Positions 43,401 through 55,600 of a stretch of DNA of 64,000 bases are shown piece by piece (positions within the stretch are counted from its first letter, which is position 1; each line of letters begins with the position of its first letter). Below the pieces are notes generated by a model. The model saw only the letters and a list, made by a program, of their open reading frames with translations. It did no database searches and was not told the origin of the DNA. A program made the translations under genes and the position numbers. Origin of the DNA: Dipylidium caninum (taxonomy: Eukaryota; Platyhelminthes; Cestoda; Cyclophyllidea; Dipylidiidae); contig QEYB01000282.1 in NCBI GenBank assembly GCA_017562135.1, positions 887,501-951,500 on the forward strand, in the 5' to 3' direction.

Positions 43401-46400
43401 AAAGCGGATGTAGTAGAGTCAATTTTCCCCAAGTTTTATAATAAATTTCAAACTCATACGGGAGTATTTATTATTACATTTTGTTTCCTAACCACGAATA
43501 ATTTTGGCTCCGTGCGAGAGCTACTCTTGCTACGGATGTTGATCTCTCAAATGAGAGACAAATATAGAATTTTAATTCTCTCTGAAGGGAACGAACAACA
43601 GTCAAAGTTCCTTATCGAAAGCTTCCATTGTCGTCTATATCATGAAGTAGTAAATGAAGACCCATAATTAGGTTCAAAACAGGATTGTTGAGTGTTCAAA
43701 TAGCGCAACAACTAATTTCTATTCTTTTTTGGGCAAGGCAACCAAGTTATGCCGGGGCGAGGGTGAAGTGACAAAAGGACTGAACGCGAAACCCTTTAAT
43801 TTTGCAGAGGCATTAAGTTAAATGGCAATTCACCGAGCAAATTTCTTCTAGATTGTCATTCTCCCCTTTCCCTTTAATTTAGAGGTTTGCTACCAAGCGA
43901 GGCAGCTGCCGAGGTAATTCGTACGGCCTTGAGACAACTCTCCTACGGGTTAGAGCCCTTCAAAGTGCAACCAGTGAGTTCCCGGTCCACGATTCGTCCT
44001 CTCTACAAGCGTGTCAGCCACTAAATCTCCTTATACCCTAGACAAAACGGAGGAACGCCCGTCCTGTGCATATCGGTCTAACTCACGAGGGAGTTGCAGA
44101 ATTTCTGGGAGGCAAACGGTCCCAACTCTACAAGTGGTATGTGTTGCACTCGAACTCGCTCTCCTACAACTTGGATTAGGTGTCATTGAGTAGCTGCAAA
44201 GGTGCACAATTGTGTAAACTAAATTCGTTTTTCCTCCTCCCAAACTCGCCTGACGAAGGAAGAAATCATTTTCTTCCCATTAGATCTAGTACTTTTTCCC
44301 CCTCCCCCAGCACAGCCCTTAGAATCGTCTGGTCGCATAACAAATCCCATTTTTAACTAACTAATACCTCTTTAACCAGTTAATTAATCCATTACCATTA
44401 AATTTAACCTGTCCCTCCAGCGGTTTATCCAGAGTCTTGTTTGTCTCTCTCCTGACTGCATAATTAATTGTCGCCTCCTTTTTTTTCGAAGTTCCACTCC
44501 CTAAACAACTGCCTCCCTCCTTTATAAGAGCAGTAGTAAAATGCTCGAAAAATGAAAAACAGTGGTAATATCTTGTCAGTTAATGTCAAGTAGTAGTTGA
44601 CAAAGTTGTATGGCTTCGCCTTACTCACACACTTACTCCCTTTCTCCCCCACCCTCAATTCAATCTCATCTCCACTCACAATTATTACAACACACGACTT
44701 AATTTGTTTGACAATTCAGAATGGTTTCTGCATTTGGAGACGGGGGAGAGGGGGGCCGAGCCCTTTAAGTGGCCAAGAGGTGAAGCGCAGTTGTTATTAC
44801 CGCATGACCATGTTTTTCAGCACTTAAAAAGCTAACCGCACCTAACTCCTATCCACCCGTCCTATCTGGGTTATGTCACAGCCCAGGCGGGAAGACATTT
44901 GACATTGTTAATCATGAAGAGAGGGGGAGGAGAGGGGGAAACCAAAATTGAAGGTCTTTTTTTTGTTCAGCCAAATGGAATACACCTACCGCCACCACAT
45001 ATCCCATTTGTTTTCATCTATTTAACACTCGCTTTATAAACGACTATTTTTCTCCGGTTTTCGAATTTCAATGAGATCGTCTGAATTCAGATCCCTTAAT
45101 ACCGACTTGTGGATGTGGGGCAGTTATCTAATTCGGAGAGTTTCACTCCGATTTGCCGAGAAGTGCCTTCATAACCCCTAATTTTTTTGTGTGTTATTCT
45201 CAGGTCAGACATTGACCAGTTCTTCTATTCCGGCAAGACTTTCATCTTAAGCTATCGAAAAGCCGTAAGTTTGCTTAAATTACTTTAGACCCTTGTTAAG
45301 CGCCAGTAATCTTCTTACCTTCCCTTCTGTATTCTTTTTAGACAGCTAAAAATCGAAAGGTGAGTGAGATTGCATTAAGACAATAAACCTCTTTCAGGCA
45401 ACTTTTGGCCTTGGCGGAGGTTGGGTGTTGTGCCCCCTCCCGCCCTCTCCTCCTCCGCCTCCCCAATTCATTTAATTAAGTGGATGGTTCATTACAATGT
45501 CCATACTTTACCTCTTTACTCACATGATATCAACGGAAAAACTAGTGTGCAGAAATCCTTCGAGCTGTACACTAATTTCTCTCAATTAATGTCTTGAAAG
45601 GACATTCTTTATGCTCTCGGCGTTTAGGTAGGCGGAAAAAAGCACTGCATCGACTTGAAAAAGCACACCCCTACCTCTCCCACCTTCTTCCCCACCGATG
45701 TGGACAATCATGGAAAGTCATGAAAGTTGGCCTGTATTGTTGTATTAGAAGGGACTGAAGCACTTCCCATCTACCCATGCTGTAGGGACAACTTTGACAT
45801 TTTCGCTCTCTGCCATTTTTCGTCCTACGAGGTCTCCTGACCTACCGTGTTTCGCATCGCCTTGCATATAAGTAGCTTTGGTTTCATGATATACTTCTAA
45901 CAAAGTTGTCATTTAATTTTACCCTTTGAGACGCCTAATGCCGACGGCGAAAACCTTTTTGCCAACTGATGAATAGATTCTCCTTTTTAACCGCATTCTC
46001 GCTACTCGGCGAGTGAGAACTCATAGACTCGCCATCATATTTCAGCCGTCTCACGAGACAGTCGAATACAAATGCGAGTCTCGAGCGATTGCCGCGGAAT
46101 TATGGAGTTGGGCCCTCGAGCGGAAGCTCTTTTTCACGTAAGCCCAATCCTTTCCCATGCCACTTCAAAGAAGTGCCACCACCTAAGAGATTTTGGATTG
46201 AGTGTGCACCGCTCCATCGCGTCCCTACTTTGGCAATTATCCCTCCCCTTGTCTACGTTGCTCTCCAATTAAATTGACCCTCCATTTTCCCCCGCCTATT
46301 AACTCTCTCATGGAATAAAATTTAAAAACAAAATGCGGTTGAAAAATTGTATGGTGAAATTTTGAGGGGATTATTTAGTTTTGCTAAAGTGCTCACTCTC

Positions 46401-46621
46401 TCTCTCTCTCTCCTTCCTCCTTGTAGGCTGGAAAAGTCATCTGTTGCAAAGCCAATTACAACAAAGTACAATTTGTTCTCGCGTCGACATACTTTTAATT
46501 TTGCGTAAGTTTACTTCCTCCGTTCCGTCAAATTGCATTGTTTACTTTCCCAGAACACCCTACTTAGGGAAGAGGGAGCATTCACATTTGTGCCACCGCG
46601 AATGCATTCTGCTGATGCTGC

Positions 46622-46652
<31 letters not shown>

Positions 46653-49600
46653 GGTGGTGGTGGTGGTGATGATGATTTGTTTATTTTGCCAGTAAAGTGG
46701 CACCAGGAGCGCTTCTCGTCTGTACCATTGAGATACGAATCTTCCCCTTGTACAAATTTCCCCAAGACTAAAGCATCCTACATGCAATCATTTTCAGTGC
46801 AAGGGAACACTGACCTTGAAGACTTTTTCTTCTTCTGAAATTTAGCCACTTGTAAAAAAGTTAACATAGTTCAAGACGCATTTGCGGATTTATGGAAAGA
46901 GTCTCCGCTCAAATTGCTTCTTAACCAATGTACATTAAACAAATGGACTGTTAAACAAGGGGACGGAAAGTGCTTTTATCGTCTTACAAGGTTACGTGTC
47001 GTTCACCATGACAACTGCGGCTGCATTGACGCTTTTTTTTCTCGTACACGCCATATACCTTCCATTGTTGACTTCAGAGGATGTTTATCCCCTCGTTCTT
47101 CCACTCCCCTTGGGCAAAATGCATGATGCGCCATTTTTACGTGTCTCCACCAATCGTCGAGATCATCAACATTTACAAACAAGTGAATGCCATATTTTCA
47201 CGAGAACATTTGGACTGTGCTGCCAAATTACAGTAACTTAGTAAATTTTCCAAAGCTCAAGCACCAGTAGTCACCGTCCAGGTAAAGTAAAAAGGTGCCT
47301 CCTTTCAGGCAACCTCGATTCACTCCAAGATTCGCGAAAAAGTTCCTTGTACCATTTCCACGACCAAATAGCCTGTTTGGTAAAAACATTTAAGACCACC
47401 TCTCCATTCGTGGTCACTTGGAGCCTCCACCACAACTCCTGGAAATGCCTGGTGGTTTTTGGCCACCATATTTCATTGTCAACATGTCACGCAATTTTTG
47501 GGGTCAGACACTCCTCTGTTTTGTCTCGTACATAGCTCAGACGTTGAAGGAAAGAAAATAAAAGGCAACTCGCCTATACTCATTGTGCCAATTTCTGCTA
47601 TTCCTGAGAGTGACATTTTTAAGCCTGACGGCAATAGCCGAGATTCAACCTCTAAAGCCACCGAGTGTACATAAACGAAGATAAGAGGATTTGAATCAAT
47701 GGGATATTTCCTGCCGCACCGTTTTTAAATCCCGTAAATTGTGTGCATTAAAGTCCGGCAGGTCTTGGACGCAACCGGAACTGAATACGGTGGCAGCATT
47801 TAATGGTAGATGAGCATTAAGGGAAGTGGACAGGACGCCCAGGAGTGGTAGTTTCGAGCGCTGGTAAGTTAAACACGAAAATTTCTGGATGCACACAAGA
47901 AAGGGCGATGCTTCGTGATACCCGTTTGGGATTATAATGCGTTAGGATTAAGGGCACAGCGTGAAAGAACGAAAGAGGACGAAATAGAGATAATGAATTT
48001 TTCAGTCTTGTTTATCTGTTTTACTTTTGTGTAAGGGTACAGGAGAATGAGAAGTTAGCAGACTTTCCAATAAGGTGATTATCTCAAATCCAAGTATGGA
48101 TAAATGGAGGACGCGGAGGCCAGGAATTTGTGACGGAGGAGGTCATCAGTGGAAGTTCATTCTAGTTAACATGATTTTGTTGGCTAAACTCCTGGAATAC
48201 ATGTAGGATTTGGAGGGAGAGGGAGGAACCAACTTCAAGCACAAAAATCACAGTGAACCCCTGCACTTCGCTATGTCCGTGAGGGACAAAATGCTCTCTC
48301 TGCAAATGGGGCCCGAATGTGTCCCCTTCTTAGACCACTCGAGCAAGAACCACTGAGAATTTTGTCAGTACTGACTGCCGCAGAAGGCTGAATTGTCGAG
48401 GCGGCACCGGGGCAGAGGCGAGGCTGAGGACAACGTAATTATGGCACTGCGATTAATCTAATTCCTGACGCCCCCAATCCTCAGTCATCCACTCTCTGTC
48501 GAACTCAACCGTCCCCCACACACAAGGCACATGCAATGGTTCCCAGGGGGCCTGTCCGGAGCACACGCACGGCATCACCGTCTTCCTTCAACTCTCCAGT
48601 CTGCCCTCCCTTCCAAGACAATTTCAACAGACTAACCAGTGCACACGTCGTCCAGTCCATAGTTCTCAAACCTATCTAATTTCCTTCTCCCTTTTCAGTG
48701 GACGATGTCGTTCGGAGTTGGTGAATTCCAACCCGTCGTTAGAGGGCCTGCCCAACTGTTACAGGTAATGATTACCTCGTTATCAGTTGTTCCTCCTACC
48801 TCTCCCCCCCGCCTACCACCGCCCGCCCCTTCTACACGTCAGTCTGCTTCTGTCGTGCCCCGCGTGGACAAGAAAGAGGAGGTCTTGTCCTTAAATCAGT
48901 GTCCCCGACATTCTACTAGGTCTCCTCACGAAGCCGCCCTGACAAGTCTCAATGAAGGGCTATTTAGGCTGTCATCCTATCCACAGAGGGCCACCTTCGG
49001 GTCCTCTTTCGCATTTGACCTCGGCAGTACCGTTGTTCGCATCGCCACGCCCTTAACGTGTACTCCTCCATCCTCACATTTCCGCTCTTTTCAGTCCACG
49101 TCAAATCACCGCAGGTCATGTCATGTCGTCTCGTGTCAAACCATGTCACTTCGGGTTCACGTCACCTGATAGTCACCTAACGCCGTAGAAGGCTGCTAGT
49201 GTTTTTGCTTGTGGGCAACCCCAAGCCTTTGTGTAGCATTTCGAGATGTCACTGGTCTCCGTCACGATTGACAACCGGGACTTACGGGGTCCTTCCCCCT
49301 TCGCTCGAATATGTCCATAAGAGGCGGGTGTCGGAAGGGACGAAGAATTCGTTTTACGTGGTATGCGTGGAAAGCAATAAGGCACGAGAGTGTGTAGGAA
49401 AGCTTCCTCACGCGGTCCTCGTTTTCTCCGCGTTCCCATCACTCACAGAGCATGTGTTGACCTCGAGAAACTCTAACGACATTTTTGATTTCTCTTGCCT
49501 TTCACCATTGCCATTTCATGTGGTTTTCGATCTGCACCCTCGTCCCCACCCCTCTTTTGTTACATTTCTCCGCTATTCTACCTCTGCTCACCTACACGAA

Positions 49601-52600
49601 TCCCTTCCCTAAACCGCAAATTTTTTTTTAAAAATTAATATTGAGTTCTAATCGCTTTTTCACAAATTTTAATAATCAACATCGCTCACCGACTTTTGGT
49701 TTTCTCTGTGCTCTTCGCCTACGCTTTATCTGCGGATGGACTCTACCTCGAGATTTAAGCGTAAACAACCCCGGAGCACAACAGCGACCGCGCTGCCCTG
49801 GGCGATTTCCCTTTAGCCGACAACGCCCCTTAATGTGGCTAAATTTGGTCTTTTCAGCCTGTCCAGGCAACGCGCCACTTCATGATTCGCCCCTCAACTC
49901 TGTTTGCACGGAAATTCGCTAGTAGGGAAGTGGAGAATGTGTAGTGACCCTCATGACCGCACTCGACGACGTCCATCACACCTCGCTTGTTGAATATGGA
50001 GTTACACCAGGCTTCCTCTTTCAATGTATCACTTTACGGAGTACGCGAGGGACCTGCCCTTCGCCTTTTTTCGTGATTGTCTGGGGCTGCTTTGCATTCA
50101 CAATCTCGAGCTGAAATTTAAATTACCATCTTACGTGTGTTTGTTACTCCTCCACCTGTGGTTTAGCGCTCGAGTGCACGAAGGAAAACAGTGAGTGGTG
50201 AAGGAGAGCTCGGTACCGTTAGGTCCATTTCTCATCCTTCGTACCGAGCTGGACAGATGCTGGAATGGAGTGCACAAATGCTGTTCAACTGGTCGGAGAG
50301 GTGAGACGGTTGCACGTCTCAGTCAACTGGCAGTGTTAGTTTTCTGATTTTTCCTCGTGCCTTTAACTTCCACCAACAATGGCACGGGTGTGACAAACCC
50401 TTGGTTCCGTTTTCTTGTATCACATCTCTCCACCTTTGGCATTGCCTCCTCTTCCAGCACTCACCAAACTGCCCGTGATTCTCCATTTGTAATTAATCGC
50501 GGCTACATCCATTTTACCCTTATTCTTTTGCCTTGAATTGTGTCAAATAGGGAAAAAGAAAAGTTTGGGATTTTTAAAGGGAAAGGACATTTGTACAGTA
50601 GTTTTTACCTTGTGTTTGTAGTACTAAGAACCGTTTAATGAGGTACAATTCTCCTCCTACTACCACGAGGCTTCAGCTGAACTTTACAACATCGTATTTA
50701 ACGGGAGAAGTAATAATTTAGTCCCCCGATTTGCCTCTACGAATGAATGAGCTATCCTAATTTTTTTGTGATCTTCTTCGAGGGGGAAAACCACCACGGC
50801 ACCGGGTCATTTGCACTCACATTCTCATCACCACCAACACCGTCACCAACACTCTCAGCATCAGCGACAATCGTCCAGAGGTTCAACGTTATCATCTGTG
50901 GAGACTCGGCTGGTGGGCTCCAAGTCTATGAATGAATTCAACAGCCATGACACCATCTCCACCTCGTCGGTGGCTCAAAGCATCCCGGTGGAGGAGGAAC
51001 GGGTATTTGGGGAGTTATCCGGCAGTCTTGCAGTAAGTCCCGTTAATAGACAGTCTTGTGTTTATCCATTTGGATGTTTAACAAGGCATTCCTGCGTTTT
51101 TTACTCCAACTCCAGGCTTCCGAACAGGAGTCAATCAGCACTGTAAGTCAGCCGGCCTTTGTAAAGCTAGCGCCGTACTTCGAGTCAATTCCTAACAGAA
51201 AGTACGCGTCATTATCCCGTATTCGGCAGCAGCGCTGTGGTATGTCCTCGTCTACCTTCCTTACTTCGTTTTCGAGGCTTCTCTCTTGTCAGACCCCCTC
51301 TCTCCTGCCATTACGTGACCGTAGTTAGAGAGATTCAACACTTATACCCACTTATTTCTATTCACTCTTCCGTGGAAACTATGAAACAGGTGCCTCTGAG
51401 AAGTTTGTTTTCAGTTGCGACTGAGACAAACACATCGTAACGTACGTTAGGGATTCTTGTTTTTAAATTTTAAGCTATTCTTCTGACTCGTTCCTAAAAG
51501 GTTTTCCGTGTTTTTACCCCCTTTTTGTCTCATTTTTCCGCCGAAACCAGGTGGAAACAAAACGCAATTCTCGTCTACTTTTCTTGGACGAGTTCAAACT
51601 GAATCATAGCGCAGCTCAACAGGCTTCGAAAAACATTGCTAAAACATTCGCAGGTGGATAAACTGATGACGAAATTGCACTGAATTAATTGCAGAAATTT
51701 CGAGGCGTCTCGCCTCGCCTCGACGAAGATCATCACCGGTCCGTGTTGATGTCAGCGAGGAGGAATTAAGGACGACGGCTGTGGAATCCGATCCACACAC
51801 ACACACACACATCCGTTGGTAAACTTGAGTCTAAATTAGAAACTGACCCTGCTACTGCGGGTGTGCTGGAGCGACAAATAGGGAAAAACTGACGCAACGG
51901 CAGACGGTTGAGGGGAAGATCAAGTGCTCATCTTCGTTGCTTCCTTGGCACCGCGCGATGGCCGCTGGTTGTGCACAAAACCAGCAAGGAAGGAACATTC
52001 ATGTGAGACAATCGGGCGAAAGAACAGCAGCAGCGAAGTCCCATTGCCGCTCCATCGGCACGACGCATTATTTCTGCGTGGTGGTGACTCTGCACTACGA
52101 CCACAAAAAGTTTTAATTACTGTAGACAAAGTAAATAACTTCCCGACAATATGACATTCTCCCACATTCTCCCTATTCATCACCCGACTGATTATTGCCT
52201 CTCCCGTAATTAATTATAAATTACTTTTACGAGAAACGAAATACAATGACCAAAACCATACTTGTGCAAGTCGTCAAAGGGTTTATAACTCTAAAAGTAA
52301 TTAAATTTAAAACAAAACCATATGCAACTTTTGTAACGGTGTGCAGACAGCAATGCAAAGAATTGCGCTTTTTCCTTTTCTGCTCATATCCAACGCTCGT
52401 TTCATAGTTTCCAACCTGAAAACTTCACTAAGTTTACATGATTGTTTGAAATCTTGGCCAGCTAACCCCATTTATACTAACCATTTCTTCCTTTTGCATC
52501 TTTTTTTGCAAACAATGTTGCTAGCTACCATTGTGTGTAAAAGCTTTACTTGCATGCCTGATCATCCGTGTCAACGTCAACCGGCTAAATTGAAGTCAGA

Positions 52601-55600
52601 AAAAGCAGCTGTGTCGCAGAAGCGATCACGTCTCTGCAATTCACCCTCATACTGACGGATGTTCTGCATTTAAAAGTGGTCATGCTAATCGGAAGGAAGA
52701 GAGAAATCTACGTGCCGTTCCGTTTGTGTGAGACGCAGTGACCACACACTTATTCCGCCCACATCCTCACTTTCGCTTCTGACTGTGAGGCCGAAGCTAA
52801 CATCACGTCGCCTAATCTAATGGGATTCACATTTTTGTGGACTTCCTTCACCCTTTGTCTTATCCTCCTCCCGCAAACGAGCGTCCCTTTGACATTTTCG
52901 TCAGCATTTGGCGATGATTGAAGACACCGCATTTCCCGGATTTGCCTCTCACCTCCCTATCCTTCGTAAGCCAAACTTTGGTGCTCCAATTGAGTGTCGG
53001 ATTAGGATGGGGTTGTAAAAAAGTAGACGTGTCTCTTATCACGCCTGTCGTGAGTTGAGTCCCGGTGGGAACACTTGACTATAGCGGAGCGGAGGTACCA
53101 AGTGTGTGTTATCTTCTCGACTCAGACCTCACTCGCCGCGAAGTCGCTCTCCTAGCCTTGGTGATGTCAGCGTCGGAAACAGACATTCTTCCCATCATCC
53201 CCTACTTTAATCCGACCGAATTCCGAGTCCCCATAACCTCTTTACGTCGGTGGACTGGGAAAAACGCCCGGTTTAACGATTCCTTTGCATTTATTACTGT
53301 CCCGAGGTGTTTGTCCCTCCTTCCCCCCTTTTTTGGCCCTCAAATAGGCTATCTTTTTCCTTTTTTTCCTTCCAACAGTAACTCTCGCCCACGACCCCAC
53401 CAGCCGAAGTGAGCGCAGCATGGACGATCTCTTGCTGGATGGCATCCTCGGTCAGCCGATCACGGAGACGTGGGAGCCCACGACCGAAGTGCGGGTGAGT
53501 GGTCCAACCTTTTATTTCAAGTAGTCTTCACATTAATCAACTCTACCGCCTGAAAGTCGGCAATCAGCATCATTGTGGGAGATATAAGTGCCAAGTTAAG
53601 AGGACGCAATTTACGTGTCCCTTACATTGAGAAAGCTTTGCAAGCATCATTCAAAATTGCGGTACTTATACAAGATACTGGGTATTTAGCCAACATCGCC
53701 ATTTCAACACACTTTGTGCTTAGGAGGTAAGTAGAAAGGGAAAGGCACAACGCCAGGGTTTAGTGGGGACTGCACTCCTTCCATCCCATTCACTCGACCA
53801 ATGCGCACATGGCAAAGATTGTTGTAGATTCTCCTGTGCCCCCCGCCGAATTTGGAGACAGTTTGTCGTATCCTCCTTAAAAATTTAAGTCCTCGCAGTC
53901 GACTGCGGCAACGCTGAGCTCTTGATGCAGGAGATGATGATAGTTGGTGATGAATTAGTTGTAGTAGGAAAGGCGCTTTACACTTGATACTGGTAAATTG
54001 AGTATACGTAAAAAATAAAAGAGGAAAAAAATTCACTTTATGTATGCTATTTATTCGAAATAGCTTCAACTGGCATCTACAACTTCCTGCCAACGATTGA
54101 GCAAGTCATATACGCCTTTGTGAAAAAAATCTCTATTTTTAGAGTTAATAAACCATACAAAGTCGCCTAATCGGTCGGTGAAATATCGAGTAAGTGTGAT
54201 GGAGGATGCGGTAAAATGTCAAATTGTAGGAAAGTTATTTAATTTGTCAAAATTAATTGGCGATTTGTGTGGTCGTCGTCCAGCATTACCATCATGCGGA
54301 GATAATGCCCCGTGCCAAGTAAACAATGTTGGTTGCCTTTTATTCGCAAGTTTCCTCTCACTCATAACATCCACACTTTCACGTCAATGCGACCCCGCTG
54401 CTCTTATGGTTTCGTCTGGTTGTCTTACGGCATGGACCTTGGGCATTCCACCATATCCTGGCCACATTTTTTTGTGATGACACCTCGAGTTGTGGGTGTG
54501 TCCTGCCAGTGAGTGAATAGTTGTGTGTGGATTCCACAGTCGTCGCCCTTAATTCCACCTCCTCCTCCTCTTCATCCTCCTCGTTGCCAACATGGACCGG
54601 TGATGGTCTTCCTCGAGGCGACGCGGGGCTCTTTGACGTTACTCAAATTTTTTGAAACAAAATTTTTGGAACAAACGCCGAGCATTTTTTGTAATTAGCG
54701 GGTCCTTCTCCGAATTTCTCATTAATGTTTCTCGTAGCCTGTTGAGCTGCGTTACCGATTCAATGTGAACTCGTACAAGAAAAGTATATGTAAATCGCGT
54801 CTCGTTTTCACATAATTTCGGCGCCAAATAGAAAGGTAAGAGGAATACCCTTAAAATTTGAGAATAAAAACCCCTAGTGCACGTCACACTGTATCTCTTT
54901 CAGTCGCAGCTGGACACAGACTAAACAAAAACGTCGATTTAATAGTTTCCACTCTAGTGATTAAAGCCTAAAAGGGCGAAAGACACAAGCTCCCGCATGA
55001 GACGGTACGTCGTCAAAACAACAACTACTCCATGATTACAAATTAATCCCTGGGAACCGAAAAAAGGGTGTAGGTGGAGGAGATGCTGGTGGATGAAGGG
55101 GCACGAATGCACCTCACGGAAAAGACGTTGGCCATCGCCAGAGTTGTGGGCGCGTGGAGAAGAAAAAGGGAGGACCGATGGACTGCACACGCCTTTGCTG
55201 TACTCCTCCTCGCGCACGACACGTGGAACGCATTCCTGGCCACACGCAACCATCTCCTCACCGGAAAGGCCTGGTGGGGCCGTTGTGTGTGTTTTGTGAA
55301 CTAGGACAGTTGCGAGAGCGGGTGACTGGATGGGCGAGTGAAGGGAAGTCGGAGGAAATTGGGCGGGGCGTTGTGGTAAGCCCACAGGCCCCAAAGCAAA
55401 ACGGTAGCAGCCGTGTCGATGATTGCCCACACGACGCCACTTTGTTTATCATTTACTTGGTGATACACTGAGGTTCACGTTCATTTTGGGTGTGTGTGTT
55501 TGAAGGTGGTTCCACTCTGCCTCTACTTATTAAAACTGATTTCTCCTGTAGCATCTGCCTCATACTTCTTGATGTTCTCTTGCCCCAGTAACCACGATTT

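Noticed and set aside
46511..46838. Poly-Gly, poly-Val and poly-Pro open frames
   Set aside because: Products of the GTT/GGT microsatellite within an intron.
48705..49922. Open frames of 90-154 codons in the FERM intron region
   Set aside because: Only 48699-48764 fits the FERM reading frame; the rest has no splice support or similarity and is GC-biased intronic sequence.
51116..51142. 27-nt microexon ending at a GTAAGT
   Set aside because: Ending there leaves phase 0, which does not fit the next exon (53379); continuing to 51239 gives the correct phase and an open frame.
51920..52183. Open frames on both strands in the FERM intron
   Set aside because: They lie in dispersed repeat copy B and are not conserved in A or C.
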